Shown here: positions 34,014 through 42,679 of the stretch, piece after piece
Position numbering within the stretch: position 1 is the stretch's first letter
Layout: each line of letters begins with the position of its first letter
DNA from: Pseudomonas sp. TH15
GTDB lineage: Bacteria > Pseudomonadota > Gammaproteobacteria > Pseudomonadales > Pseudomonadaceae
Length of the DNA: 64,000 bases
NCBI RefSeq assembly: GCF_016651105.1
Contig: NZ_JAEKEL010000002.1
Coordinates: forward strand, 124,001-188,000
Reading direction: 5' to 3'
Position numbers and translations under genes: made by a program
The notes under the pieces: model-generated
Seen by the model: only the letters and a program-made list of their open reading frames with translations
Database searches by the model: none
Told to the model about the DNA's origin: nothing

Positions 34014-35459
34014 ATGTCTGTTGCCCCTAAAGAATTGAAGCCCGAGACAGGACACTCCTGGAGGCGTTGGTTCACGATCGATGCGACGGTTTTTATATAC
34101 TGCGTGATTGCCCTTTCTATTTTTTCCTCGCTCGGCGCTATAGCAATACATGTTCCAGGGCAAATATCGATGGACACCAGTGTCCAGCTATACGAAGCGG
34201 CAACAGGAGAACTTGCCAGCTTCAATCCGCCTTTTATGTCAGCGCTTTTACGCTGGTTCGGCGGAGGAGCTGAGTCAACATCCATTATTGTGATCATCAA
34301 CGCCGTATTGCTATACGGTTCAATGGCAACAGTCATCATTGTCCTGACGAACCTTAAACGCACTGATGGAACATTGCGAATTCAAGCGTGGCAAGTAATA
34401 GCTTCTGTATGCTTGATTATCAACCCAATCCTTTTCATTTATACCGGTATCATCTGGAAGGATGTCCTTTTCGGATCATTTCTAGCCGGGGCGTGCGCGG
34501 CAGGTTTGGCCGCCACAGGTGGGACACTGCGATTCAGACTGCCATGCACTATTCTCTGCCTTTTCTTTCTTTCAATGGCCTACCTCACGCGGCAACAAGG
34601 GATTTTCATGGTTCCCGTGCTGCTCATTATTCCTGCCATTGCACTCTGCAATTACTTTCAAAAAAATAGAGCTATAACCGTACTGTCGCTGGTAATCACT
34701 TTTGGTTTAATTACTGTAGGTTTGCAAAGCCTGGTCAAACTGAGCATTCATAGCCCGAACCAAAACTTTGAATCTGTCGGCTACAACAGCATTATGAAGT
34801 TTGACCTTGCCGGCATCGTTAATTACTCGGGGAAAACCAGTTCAGAATTTGCTTTTCCAATTAGTGATGATCAACGCAACGCGATCCGCTCGGTATACAG
34901 CCCTAGCAGAGTGGACTTTCTCGATCGCAATCCGGTATCAAGCGCATGGCTGACGTTAACGCCCGACACGCTCAAAACCGCGTGGAAAGCCATGCTTCTA
35001 CAAAACCCGGAAGCTTATATCCATCATCGCCTGCAGTCCTACGCCACGCTGCTTGGCCTGAAAGGTATTGAGGGAACACTCCCTGTACATATTGGAGTCG
35101 ATGGTAATCCGCAATACCTGAAAGCAGTATCACTGGAAATAGGTGTGAATCAGCGAAGCCATCTGCTTTACAGAATCGCCTCCACCTTTTTCGACTGGCC
35201 GATTTACAGACACGCCTTCTGGCTGGGACTAATGGTGCTGGTTTCCTTGGCGGGTTGCAAAGCAAGGTACGTCGGACACGCCAAGTTCATAGGAGCCCTG
35301 ATATTTATCGCAGCAGGCCTGATGTATGCTTCATTCCTACCTACAACGATAGCATCAGATTTCAGGTATCTTTTCGGCGCTATTCCTTTAGTGTCGATTA
35401 TGTGTCTGATCGTTGTATTCGGACGAGTAAAGTCGACTGAACAACGATCAAACCAGTAG
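34014..35459 (+). CDS. Polytopic GT-C-like membrane glycosyltransferase
   Basis: A 481-residue membrane protein with about ten hydrophobic segments. The first periplasmic loop holds GQISMDTSVQLYEAATGELA and then FNPPFMSALLRWF, resembling the acidic residue and HPP-like pattern of GT39/GT-C enzymes that take sugars from polyprenyl phosphates. YLTRQQGIFMVPVLL follows a mid-protein segment, and a soluble stretch of about 120 residues lies before the last segments. It would transfer the sugar loaded by the upstream GT2. No precise family can be named. A terminator hairpin stands behind the stop. Confidence 0.68.
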   Translation: MSVAPKELKPETGHSWRRWFTIDATVFIYCVIALSIFSSLGAIAIHVPGQISMDTSVQLYEAATGELASFNPPFMSALLRWFGGGAESTSIIVIINAVLLYGSMATVIIVLTNLKRTDGTLRIQAWQVIASVCLIINPILFIYTGIIWKDVLFGSFLAGACAAGLAATGGTLRFRLPCTILCLFFLSMAYLTRQQGIFMVPVLLIIPAIALCNYFQKNRAITVLSLVITFGLITVGLQSLVKLSIHSPNQNFESVGYNSIMKFDLAGIVNYSGKTSSEFAFPISDDQRNAIRSVYSPSRVDFLDRNPVSSAWLTLTPDTLKTAWKAMLLQNPEAYIHHRLQSYATLLGLKGIEGTLPVHIGVDGNPQYLKAVSLEIGVNQRSHLLYRIASTFFDWPIYRHAFWLGLMVLVSLAGCKARYVGHAKFIGALIFIAAGLMYASFLPTTIASDFRYLFGAIPLVSIMCLIVVFGRVKSTEQRSNQ

Positions 35460-35469
35460 AACAAAAACA

Positions 35470-35495
35470 CCAAAAGCAGCAAAAGCTGCTTTTGG
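35470..35495. terminator. Hairpin between convergent GT-C-like gene and wbpL
   Basis: CCAAAAGCAGC, loop AAAA, GCTGCTTTTGG: an eleven-pair stem. A T-rich tail follows on the minus strand (TGTTTTTGTT), so it mainly ends the wbpL transcript. Confidence 0.75.
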
Positions 35496-35525
35496 CAAAC
35501 CCATGAACTGCTTCCAACTTTCTTC

Positions 35526-36557
35526 CTATTTAGATTGCTCTTGATTTTCCGATGTTCCCGCCCTGAAGAACAGTGCCAAGAGCAATAACGGTGTATAAGC
35601 AATCAGCACTCCAGTCATGCCAGCAATAACGTTCGACACGACCAAATAAGCTATCGGAAATAACCAGAATACGTTGATTAACGCCACACCCACCGTGACC
35701 GGCATATGACTTCCAAAGCGTCGCGAAGCGAACTGATAGGCATGGCTTCGGTGAGCTTCATATACTTTCTCGCCACGAATCAAGCGCCGAAATAGTGTAA
35801 AAGTGGCATCAACTATAAAGACACCTAAAAGGATGACCCACATCCATATAAAGCTGGGTCCAATCCACGTGGATTGCAGTGACAGCAGCCCAAGGGTTAT
35901 CCCTAGAAAACCACTCCCCGCATCCCCCATGAATATCTTGGCTGGAGGGGCATTCCAACAAAGAAACCCACCGACCGCTGCTGCAAGCATAAGCGGCACC
36001 CACGCTACCTGGCTTTCGACACCTCCAAGCCAATACAACAAACAAGCACCCAAGCAAACGATAACTGCCTCAACACTAGCAATTCCGTCGATACCATCCA
36101 TGAAGTTATATAAGTTCAGCATCCATACCAAATAGAAGACTGCCAACACTTGTCCTAACCAACCAAGGTCGATAGTTGCATCAAATATAGTGATCGGCGC
36201 CATACCCCCCATAAAAAGCAGAATCCAAATAGCCGCTGCAGCATGTCCTAGTAACCGCCATCTAGCAGCAATATGGCCATGATCATCCATAAATCCGATA
36301 ATCGCTACAACACCTCCCCCGCCAATCCCCGCCAACACTGTACCGAGCGGCAAACTCCCAACCCAGAATAACGTCGCGTATGCAAACAAGAACGAAATAA
36401 CTATTGCCACACCTCCACCACGGGGCGTGGGAACAGAATGGGAACTTCGCTGATTGGGAATATCCATCAAACTCTTATTCAAAGCATACTTACGCAATGC
36501 CGCGGTCAGGATAAATGACAGTACAAATACAGAAAAAATCAGCCACCCCACCCTCAT
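35526..36557 (-). CDS. wbpL: Initiating glycosyl-1-phosphate transferase WbpL (GT4, WecA/MraY superfamily)
   Basis: A 343-residue membrane enzyme with about ten segments that starts O-antigen synthesis by moving a sugar-1-phosphate (FucNAc or QuiNAc in relatives) onto undecaprenyl phosphate. The superfamily motifs are GFMDDHGH, NLYNFMDGIDG, KIFMGDAGSGFLG and the late HRSHAYQFASRRFGSH. The N-terminal SSHSVPTPRGGG is also typical. Its ATG overlaps the stop of the epimerase gene (ATGA), so the two are co-translated. Confidence 0.93.
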   Translation of the reverse strand: MRVGWLIFSVFVLSFILTAALRKYALNKSLMDIPNQRSSHSVPTPRGGGVAIVISFLFAYATLFWVGSLPLGTVLAGIGGGGVVAIIGFMDDHGHIAARWRLLGHAAAAIWILLFMGGMAPITIFDATIDLGWLGQVLAVFYLVWMLNLYNFMDGIDGIASVEAVIVCLGACLLYWLGGVESQVAWVPLMLAAAVGGFLCWNAPPAKIFMGDAGSGFLGITLGLLSLQSTWIGPSFIWMWVILLGVFIVDATFTLFRRLIRGEKVYEAHRSHAYQFASRRFGSHMPVTVGVALINVFWLFPIAYLVVSNVIAGMTGVLIAYTPLLLLALFFRAGTSENQEQSK

Positions 36558-37522
36558 GATAAACTTTCCTTTTGAAAATACTGCGCCGTAGACTTCATTG
36601 CATCTTCAATGCTGAAAGGAGGTTCCCAGCCTAATAACTTCTCAGCCTTGCTGATATCAACCTGGAGAGAATCAAATAACCGAGACGCAACGCCACTGCG
36701 CTTTACCAGGCCTGCTATCACCTTCATCAAACTCACTGGAACTGGAATCAATCGGGCCGGCTTTCCTAGCGCCTCCGCCATCAAGCGAAGTAACTCCGTA
36801 GTTGACAAGTCTCTCCCGTCACTCACCAGAAATGTTTCATTGCTCGCATTGGGGTGTTCCAGGCAGACACATAAAAGATCAACCAGATTGGCCACAGCAA
36901 CAAAACTACGTTTATTAGAGACTCTTCCGAATGGGAGCACCACTCCACGATTCAACCAACGCATCATGGCGTGAAAATTTGCTTTCACTCCCGGCCCGTA
37001 AATCAATGGAGGCCGTACAATGACAAGCTCCATCCCAGTAATTTCAGCAATCTTGCGCAGCTCTACTTCCGCTTCAAATTTTGAAACGGCGTAGGGATCT
37101 GAAGGAGCAGGTTTATCATCTGTAGTAAATGGATGTGCGGCTTTAGTAGCCTCTCCATTGACCTTTATCGAGCTTAAAAATATGAAACGCTTTGTTCCAC
37201 TAGCCGCGGCCTGTCGTGCCAGCGCCAGGGTTCCCTCGACATTCACAGAACGAAACTCTGCCAAAGGATCAACCGCCAGTTCATTCATTACATGAACTCT
37301 TGCAGCGCAATGCACAAGGATATCAACCCCGCTCAGCACATCCTTATAGTCGCAGTCTTTACTTAAACTCTGAATTTCACGAACGGTGACACCGGCCGGA
37401 GCTTCAAAACTATGCCGGACCGCAACAATAGTTTCGTAACACGGTGACATCGCTAAACGGTTCATCAATGCCGAACCAACAAACCCTGACGCACCTGTCA
37501 CTAGTATTTTGGTTCGTTTCAT
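36554..37522 (-). CDS. NAD-dependent epimerase/dehydratase, WbpV-like
   Basis: Extended SDR of 322 residues: TGASGFVGSALMNRL near the start, the FLSSIKVNGE serine region, YAVSKFEAE with the catalytic tyrosine and lysine, and IVRPPLIYGPGV. In P. aeruginosa, WbpV acts after WbpM to reduce or epimerise the keto-sugar to UDP-QuiNAc or UDP-FucNAc, and it likewise precedes wbpL. The start at MKRTKILVTGASG fits the family; a longer frame of 22 residues upstream does not. Confidence 0.87.
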   Translation of the reverse strand: MKRTKILVTGASGFVGSALMNRLAMSPCYETIVAVRHSFEAPAGVTVREIQSLSKDCDYKDVLSGVDILVHCAARVHVMNELAVDPLAEFRSVNVEGTLALARQAAASGTKRFIFLSSIKVNGEATKAAHPFTTDDKPAPSDPYAVSKFEAEVELRKIAEITGMELVIVRPPLIYGPGVKANFHAMMRWLNRGVVLPFGRVSNKRSFVAVANLVDLLCVCLEHPNASNETFLVSDGRDLSTTELLRLMAEALGKPARLIPVPVSLMKVIAGLVKRSGVASRLFDSLQVDISKAEKLLGWEPPFSIEDAMKSTAQYFQKESLS

Positions 37523-37620
37523 GGAAATTTCATACCAACTACAAATAATTAAGACTTGCAGTCCAAGCCGCTCCCGCAGCAGGTCCAAGTAAATTAGAAC
37601 CTACTGCGAGCAAGCAAGTT

Positions 37621-38808
37621 TTATCGAGCCATTAACTTTTTAATAAAACCGCTTACGCCGTCGCGTTTGATTACTCTCACAACGGTTTTAAAATGCTGAA
37701 CGCCGACTTTAGGCGACGCCAGGCTTTGTCCTATTAGTGAAGCGATGCTTTGTTTAGGAACGCCACTGTCTACCGGTTGAGAAGCGCCGCTGTTGGTTTC
37801 AGCTTTCCACCAACTGAAATAGCATGGTTCCTGGGTACCGTAGGGAAGCGGAAATGCCTTCTGCACATCTACGCGCTGCTGGTACAGACGACGAGCTTTT
37901 GCAGGAATAGGCTCACCGTTGTCAAATTGGCCAAGATACCAACCCTTCAGTTTCTGGTCACCTTGACCTTCTGCCTTGATATCCCGCGCGTAAATGTCCC
38001 ATAGCTCCTGAGCAACCTCTTGGCTGGATGCATAGCGCGCAAGCATTCCAAATCCGGCTCCGCTGTCATAGCCGGTAAAATGATAGAAGCGTAGAGGTAC
38101 GCCGGCTACAAGGAAATTGCCCACGTTATCTTTACTGAGTGGCCGATGGGCTATGTTCCAGGTAGCGACGTTGCATCCCCGGTCCCTAACGATATGCAAG
38201 CCACTGAAGAACGCCGGAGCCAGATCGCACCAGCGCTGATCAGTAAAGATACCCGCAGGGATATCATCACGGCAGAACAAACGTAAACGGTTCGCCCACC
38301 ATTGGATAAATTCGAGTCCTTGACCAGTCGTGCGGGCAGCGAAGAATCCAAGATTGTAGACTCCATGCTTCAATGCAGAGAGTTCATTATCGCAAATCGA
38401 GGCGACATCCGACTCTTTATCCAGCAGATGAGGTGTCAACAAAATCTCCTGCTGATCCAACAACTCTGCGAGGAGATTCAACGAGTTGAAAACCTTGATA
38501 TCCGGATCGAGGTACATAACCTTGTCGACACCCGGCCGCTGGGCCAATACCTCTGCCGCCGTCCCTTTGACCGCAGTACAAAGCTCAACTACGGTGTGAC
38601 CAAACGCCCACTGTTTCCAATCGGGGATGCCGAGATCTTCAATCGTGAGAACTTCATCGAATGGCTCCTCAACCAAGTTGAATCCCGCTGGCAAATCATC
38701 GGAGTAGAGCAACACAAAAGTCCAGTCCGGGTGAAACTTTTTCACCGACTTTGCGAGCACTCTGGCCTTAGGCAGGTAGCTTTTGGTAATAGAGGTATAG
38801 ACCAACAT
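37621..38808 (-). CDS. GT8-like glycosyltransferase
   Basis: A 395-residue soluble protein beginning MLVYTSITKSYLPKARVLAK. The mid-part VDKVMYLDPDIKVFNSL gives a DxD-like metal site (DPD), and GVYNLGFFAAR and PLRFYHFTGYDSG resemble family 8 or related retaining transferases of O-antigen loci. No signal peptide is seen. A good ribosome site AAAGGAA supports the ATG start, and a longer upstream frame is rejected. It lies 4 bases behind the GT4 part of the FkbM-linked gene and is probably co-transcribed. The sugar transferred is unknown. Confidence 0.75.
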   Translation of the reverse strand: MLVYTSITKSYLPKARVLAKSVKKFHPDWTFVLLYSDDLPAGFNLVEEPFDEVLTIEDLGIPDWKQWAFGHTVVELCTAVKGTAAEVLAQRPGVDKVMYLDPDIKVFNSLNLLAELLDQQEILLTPHLLDKESDVASICDNELSALKHGVYNLGFFAARTTGQGLEFIQWWANRLRLFCRDDIPAGIFTDQRWCDLAPAFFSGLHIVRDRGCNVATWNIAHRPLSKDNVGNFLVAGVPLRFYHFTGYDSGAGFGMLARYASSQEVAQELWDIYARDIKAEGQGDQKLKGWYLGQFDNGEPIPAKARRLYQQRVDVQKAFPLPYGTQEPCYFSWWKAETNSGASQPVDSGVPKQSIASLIGQSLASPKVGVQHFKTVVRVIKRDGVSGFIKKLMAR

Positions 38809-38812
38809 AATT

Positions 38813-40051
38813 TTATTCCTTTGCAGCTTTATGGATAGATTGGATAGCGGCCAGAATCTCTTCGGGGGCAGCACCGACCGGCACGACCTTACCCATTCGA
38901 TATTCCTTGACCCGTCGTCCCTGAGCACCTATGTCAAAGGCGACAATAGGCATCCCCATCTCTATTGCTTCTGAAATTGTGTAACTGAACGTCTCCGGGA
39001 CAATGGAAGCCATCAGCACTACGCTAACGCCAGTGGCTTCAATGATCGATGGCAGCTCAACGGGGGAGTAACGACCATAGACGATTGCACTATCAGGCAG
39101 TGGAGTATAGCTCTCTCCAATGACGACTACCGGCACCCCTAGCGCTTGATTGTCTATATATGAGCATAGCGCACTGACCGAATCCCCACCCTTGATATGA
39201 GAAAGCGTGCCAATAACACCAACACTCAACTTCTCCGGAATGGCAACCTTCCTGGAAGACACCAAATACTTTGCCTGATGCGGAACGACGTGGAACTTAT
39301 CTTCAGGAATAACGAAGTCCAAGAGCAATATGTCGATCGATGAAGCGTCGAAGCATGTAATCACATCACATACATCAAACAACCTTTGAAAAGGAGAACG
39401 CCATACATCGATATCTACAGCCCTGTCGCTTTCGCTCAACCATGTGTGATACCAACTGAGGTTCTTAGGCAGGCATTTCATGCAGGCATTGTGATCAACC
39501 GGTACACCACAATATTTTTGTTCACTGTCTGAAAGATGGGGCGAAGGGCACAATGCGTGGAAGTCATGCACTTTAAAATCGAGAGAGGCTCCCAAGCAAA
39601 TCTTGAGATCAATAACATGATCAATAGATTGTTCTATGAATTTGTATCCATAAAACGAATTGACAACAATATTTTTGGCACCGGAAGCAGCCAGACACGC
39701 AAACAGCTCTTCGAGGCTTGAGGTCGAGTAGACCTTGGCATCAGACTCCGATTCGGTCCTGAGCTGAACATACCAATCTGCATCCCAGCAATAAACTCTC
39801 AGAGACGGTTTGTTTTCCGCAAGCATTACGGCAATCAGTTCAGAGGTATAAGCGTTCGACCCACCGCCTCCATTGTGGTCAAAAATAATCGTGTCGATTA
39901 TAAGATCAGCGCTCGTAAGCTCAGACCTAAGCTTATCAATTTCAACAGCATTAACCTTGGCCACCGAGTTGTTAACCTGCACTGGAGATGTCATCGTTTG
40001 ACGAAACATTCTCAACCTGTTTTTTACAGCAGGCACGCCACCTTCACCCAA
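38813..40051 (-). CDS. GT4-like glycosyltransferase domain, 3' part of a broken FkbM-GT fusion gene
   Basis: About 410 residues with a GT-B fold pattern: FDHNGGGGSNAYTSELIAVM near the start, LSVGVIGTLSHIKGGDSV in the middle and PETFSYTISEAIEMGMPIVAFD as the donor-binding end. It has no convincing start of its own (only a TTG). Reading upstream in the same frame gives ILPTISAYYRKYPGLKG, which continues the FkbM protein if one base is added at the T6 run at 40135-40140. It is therefore best seen as the second half of one large enzyme. The transferred sugar is unknown. Confidence 0.75.
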   Translation of the reverse strand: MGEGGVPAVKNRLRMFRQTMTSPVQVNNSVAKVNAVEIDKLRSELTSADLIIDTIIFDHNGGGGSNAYTSELIAVMLAENKPSLRVYCWDADWYVQLRTESESDAKVYSTSSLEELFACLAASGAKNIVVNSFYGYKFIEQSIDHVIDLKICLGASLDFKVHDFHALCPSPHLSDSEQKYCGVPVDHNACMKCLPKNLSWYHTWLSESDRAVDIDVWRSPFQRLFDVCDVITCFDASSIDILLLDFVIPEDKFHVVPHQAKYLVSSRKVAIPEKLSVGVIGTLSHIKGGDSVSALCSYIDNQALGVPVVVIGESYTPLPDSAIVYGRYSPVELPSIIEATGVSVVLMASIVPETFSYTISEAIEMGMPIVAFDIGAQGRRVKEYRMGKVVPVGAAPEEILAAIQSIHKAAKE

Positions 40052-41301
40052 ATCTTTGCGGACAGTACTAAAGAGTTTCGATACACCCTTGAGTCCCGGA
40101 TATTTTCTATAATATGCGGAGATCGTCGGAAGAATTTTTTAAGCTTATAAAAATACTTCATGGCAAACCGCACAGGCGCAGTAACTCGCCACGAAGTGGA
40201 GGAGACTAGCGCCTGAATATCGCTATGCAAAGAATAAATATCGCTATGCAAAGAATATATCACTTGCTGCTTTGATTCGGCATCCGCCGCCATCGCAACT
40301 ATCTTTTGTTCTGACTGCACAGCATTGAACTCGAGAATATCAATTCTTCGTTCTTTTTCTCTGAGTATAGATTCATACTCATTTTTTTGTCTGGCCCGCT
40401 CCCGGTCATTCTTAGGGGAGGGAAAATATAAGCCAAGCTTTTTCGCTGAATCTGTATAAGCCAGAACCTCGTGCGCGTACTGTGGCTTATGCAGCATTGG
40501 AAGAACAAAATCCTCCAGGTTGTTTATCTGAATCAAGCTCTCAAACAAATCTGCACGCTCAAGCGCTTCAATCTTTGCAGCGGGTGCCAACAATAGAGAA
40601 ACCTCTTTAGCATCACCGAAGATATTTTCAGCAACACCATTGAAGTTTTCCGGATTGTAGGCGTCGGACAATATCGCAAAAACCGTATAACTCACACCGT
40701 TACAAAACTCAAAAATTTCATAACCTGATGCGAGGGAGTTACACTCACAAAAAATCAATGGGCGATCTTTTGAAACCACATTTCGGGCGCCCTCAAGGAC
40801 CAGCCTCTCCATGCCCTCGACATCAAGTTTTATGAAGTCTATCGAGGGAACATCAAGTGAATCCACTGTGGAAATATCAACTTCATAGACACTGTTGATT
40901 TCCTTTGGCACGACATCATTTATCGACAGTCCCCCAAAGTTAACCGACGCGGTGATATCTATAGATTCGAGCGCGATGGTGCCCGAGGCTTCTGCCAACC
41001 CCATGTTGAACACGTGGACATTCTTTAAATCATTCAACTGAATGTTGGATGATAAAACCTGGTGAATTTCTCGACGCGGCTCGAAAGAATAGACTCCACC
41101 GTTTTCACCTACGAACTTAGAAAACGCCAGCGTGTGAGTTCCGATGAATGCACCTACATCGAGCACATTCATACCTGGCTTTATAAGCTTATTCAGAAAA
41201 ACCAGTTCGTCACCGGCCCATTCGCCGTATAACGAGAGAGAGTTGGACACCACTCTGTCTGCCGCTATAACATTCATCTTCCCATATTTAGTGGCAATCA
41301 T
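40024..41301 (-). CDS. FkbM family methyltransferase with coiled-coil tail, 5' part of a broken fusion gene
   Basis: Residues about 1-200 are an FkbM-type SAM-dependent methyltransferase with KPGMNVLDVGAFIGTHTLAF, YSFEPRREIHQVL and FIKLDVEGMERLVLEGA. A linker and a coiled coil (about 300-375) follow, containing a seven-residue duplication IYSLHSD. The typical ALVSSTSWRVTAPVR hinge that usually leads into a glycosyltransferase domain comes next. The frame then breaks at the T6 run at 40135-40140 and ends 28 bases inside the following open frame. It probably methylates a chain sugar, perhaps capping chain growth. The start follows GGAGTTGAGTTGAA. Confidence 0.83.
   Translation of the reverse strand: MIATKYGKMNVIAADRVVSNSLSLYGEWAGDELVFLNKLIKPGMNVLDVGAFIGTHTLAFSKFVGENGGVYSFEPRREIHQVLSSNIQLNDLKNVHVFNMGLAEASGTIALESIDITASVNFGGLSINDVVPKEINSVYEVDISTVDSLDVPSIDFIKLDVEGMERLVLEGARNVVSKDRPLIFCECNSLASGYEIFEFCNGVSYTVFAILSDAYNPENFNGVAENIFGDAKEVSLLLAPAAKIEALERADLFESLIQINNLEDFVLPMLHKPQYAHEVLAYTDSAKKLGLYFPSPKNDRERARQKNEYESILREKERRIDILEFNAVQSEQKIVAMAADAESKQQVIYSLHSDIYSLHSDIQALVSSTSWRVTAPVRFAMKYFYKLKKFFRRSPHIIENIRDSRVYRNSLVLSAKIWVKVACLL
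40216..40257. repeat. Two direct copies of a 21-bp repeat inside the FkbM gene
   Basis: AATATCGCTATGCAAAGAAT plus A occurs twice in tandem (40216-40236 and 40237-40257), identical, and duplicates seven residues of the coiled coil without changing frame. Confidence 0.92.
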
Positions 41302-41302
41302 T

Positions 41303-42679
41303 TCAACTCAACTCCGCACCGGCGACCGAACTTACAACTATATTCATATTCAGATCCTGCAACCCACTAATACCATGTACAAGCCTGCTATTCAAACTGT
41401 GCAGAGCCATCGCATCGTTTAACCAGTGATGTTGCACATGATCATCGCCAATACCATCGGCAACGGCAATATTTATGGAATAATCGCCTTGTATGAGAAT
41501 CGGCATCCTGAAAGAAAAGTGGACCCTGACTTCTTCGTTAGGTCGAACACGCAATCCCGTGTTTCGAAACGCTAAATCCGTGCCCTCTGCAAATACATAT
41601 TGGCCCAAGCGGTCTTTGATCATGATCCCAAACGCTGGATTATTGATGTATTTGGTAGCCTTGGCGAGAAGGGTAAATCTTACAGAGTCCCCACCAACCA
41701 GATTACTAATCCGATCACCCACTTCATTTTCAAACCAAGCATTTAGAATTCTAATACCATCGTTCCCAAATGATTCAGCTTCGTCCCTGAAAGGCGAAGC
41801 CCTGATTGGATTATCTGGCAGTTCATTCGCGCTATACTGCTCCTGCTTTCCGTCCGTAGAATGCAATACCGGATGCTCGACACCATCTGATTCCGCGATG
41901 GCGTGTATATCCCTGTCAGCATATAAATCTTTTATGTAAGTTCGGCAGATGACATCTGTCGCATCTACAATTGGCGGACCATTCTTTGTAAGAAGTACGC
42001 CGCGCTCGCACAAATTTACAACCGCACTGGTGTCGTGGCTTACAAATACAACCGTACCGCCTTTTTCCTGATGCGCTCGAAGGAAACGCATGCACTTTTG
42101 CTGGAAGAAGACATCTCCGACCGCCAGCGCCTCATCCACTATCAATATATCTGCGTCAACGTGTGCAATTACGGAAAACGCAAGACGGACATACATACCA
42201 CTTGAGTAGGTCTTTACAGGCTGGTCAATAAAGTCAGCAATCTCGGAGAATGCAACGATATCATCGAACCGAGCCTCTGCTTCTTTACGAGTCAGCCCCA
42301 AGACAGCGGCATTGAGAAATACGTTTTCCCTACCTGAAAACTCGGGATTAAATCCAGAGCCCAGTTCAAGCAGTGCTGCAATACGTCCGTTAGTTTCTAT
42401 CGATCCGGCAGACGGATGAAGTGTTCCGCATATGATCTGAAGTAAAGTAGATTTGCCCGCACCATTCCTCCCAATAATGCCAACCGTCTCCCCTTTCTTG
42501 ATTTCGAAGGAAACATTATTGAGCGCCCAAAATTGTTTGTAGTACTGTCTTTCTAGACGCCCGAAAAACTTACGAAAAAACGGAAAAAAGAACTGCTTCA
42601 GCCTGTCTCTAGGGCTTGAGTAAACCTCATAGAACTTGCTGATATCAGTTACGCGAATTGCAAACTCGTTAGAGGACAT
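41303..42679 (-). CDS. wzt: O-antigen ABC transporter ATPase Wzt with carbohydrate-binding C domain
   Basis: A 458-residue ATPase. The nucleotide-binding domain (about 1-250) has Walker A GRNGAGKSTLLQ, signature TYSSGMYVRLAF, Walker B ADILIVDEALAVGD and the switch SHDTSAV. The C-terminal domain (about 310-450) is the Wzt_C beta-sandwich that recognises the finished chain end (GIRILNAWFENEVGDRIS to the HHWLND region). Such domains occur where the chain carries a terminal modification, which fits the adjacent FkbM methyltransferase. Starts within the end of wzm (11-base overlap). Confidence 0.95.
   Translation of the reverse strand: MSSNEFAIRVTDISKFYEVYSSPRDRLKQFFFPFFRKFFGRLERQYYKQFWALNNVSFEIKKGETVGIIGRNGAGKSTLLQIICGTLHPSAGSIETNGRIAALLELGSGFNPEFSGRENVFLNAAVLGLTRKEAEARFDDIVAFSEIADFIDQPVKTYSSGMYVRLAFSVIAHVDADILIVDEALAVGDVFFQQKCMRFLRAHQEKGGTVVFVSHDTSAVVNLCERGVLLTKNGPPIVDATDVICRTYIKDLYADRDIHAIAESDGVEHPVLHSTDGKQEQYSANELPDNPIRASPFRDEAESFGNDGIRILNAWFENEVGDRISNLVGGDSVRFTLLAKATKYINNPAFGIMIKDRLGQYVFAEGTDLAFRNTGLRVRPNEEVRVHFSFRMPILIQGDYSINIAVADGIGDDHVQHHWLNDAMALHSLNSRLVHGISGLQDLNMNIVVSSVAGAELS

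Noticed and set aside
34014..35459. Wzy polymerase or Wzx flippase for the plus-strand polytopic protein
   Set aside because: The first loop has the GT39/GT-C-like acidic and FNPP pattern, it stands behind a GT2 and a small flippase, and the locus already has an ABC exporter. Not fully excluded.
40216..40257. CRISPR-like repeat
   Set aside because: Only two directly adjacent copies inside a coding region, without spacers.
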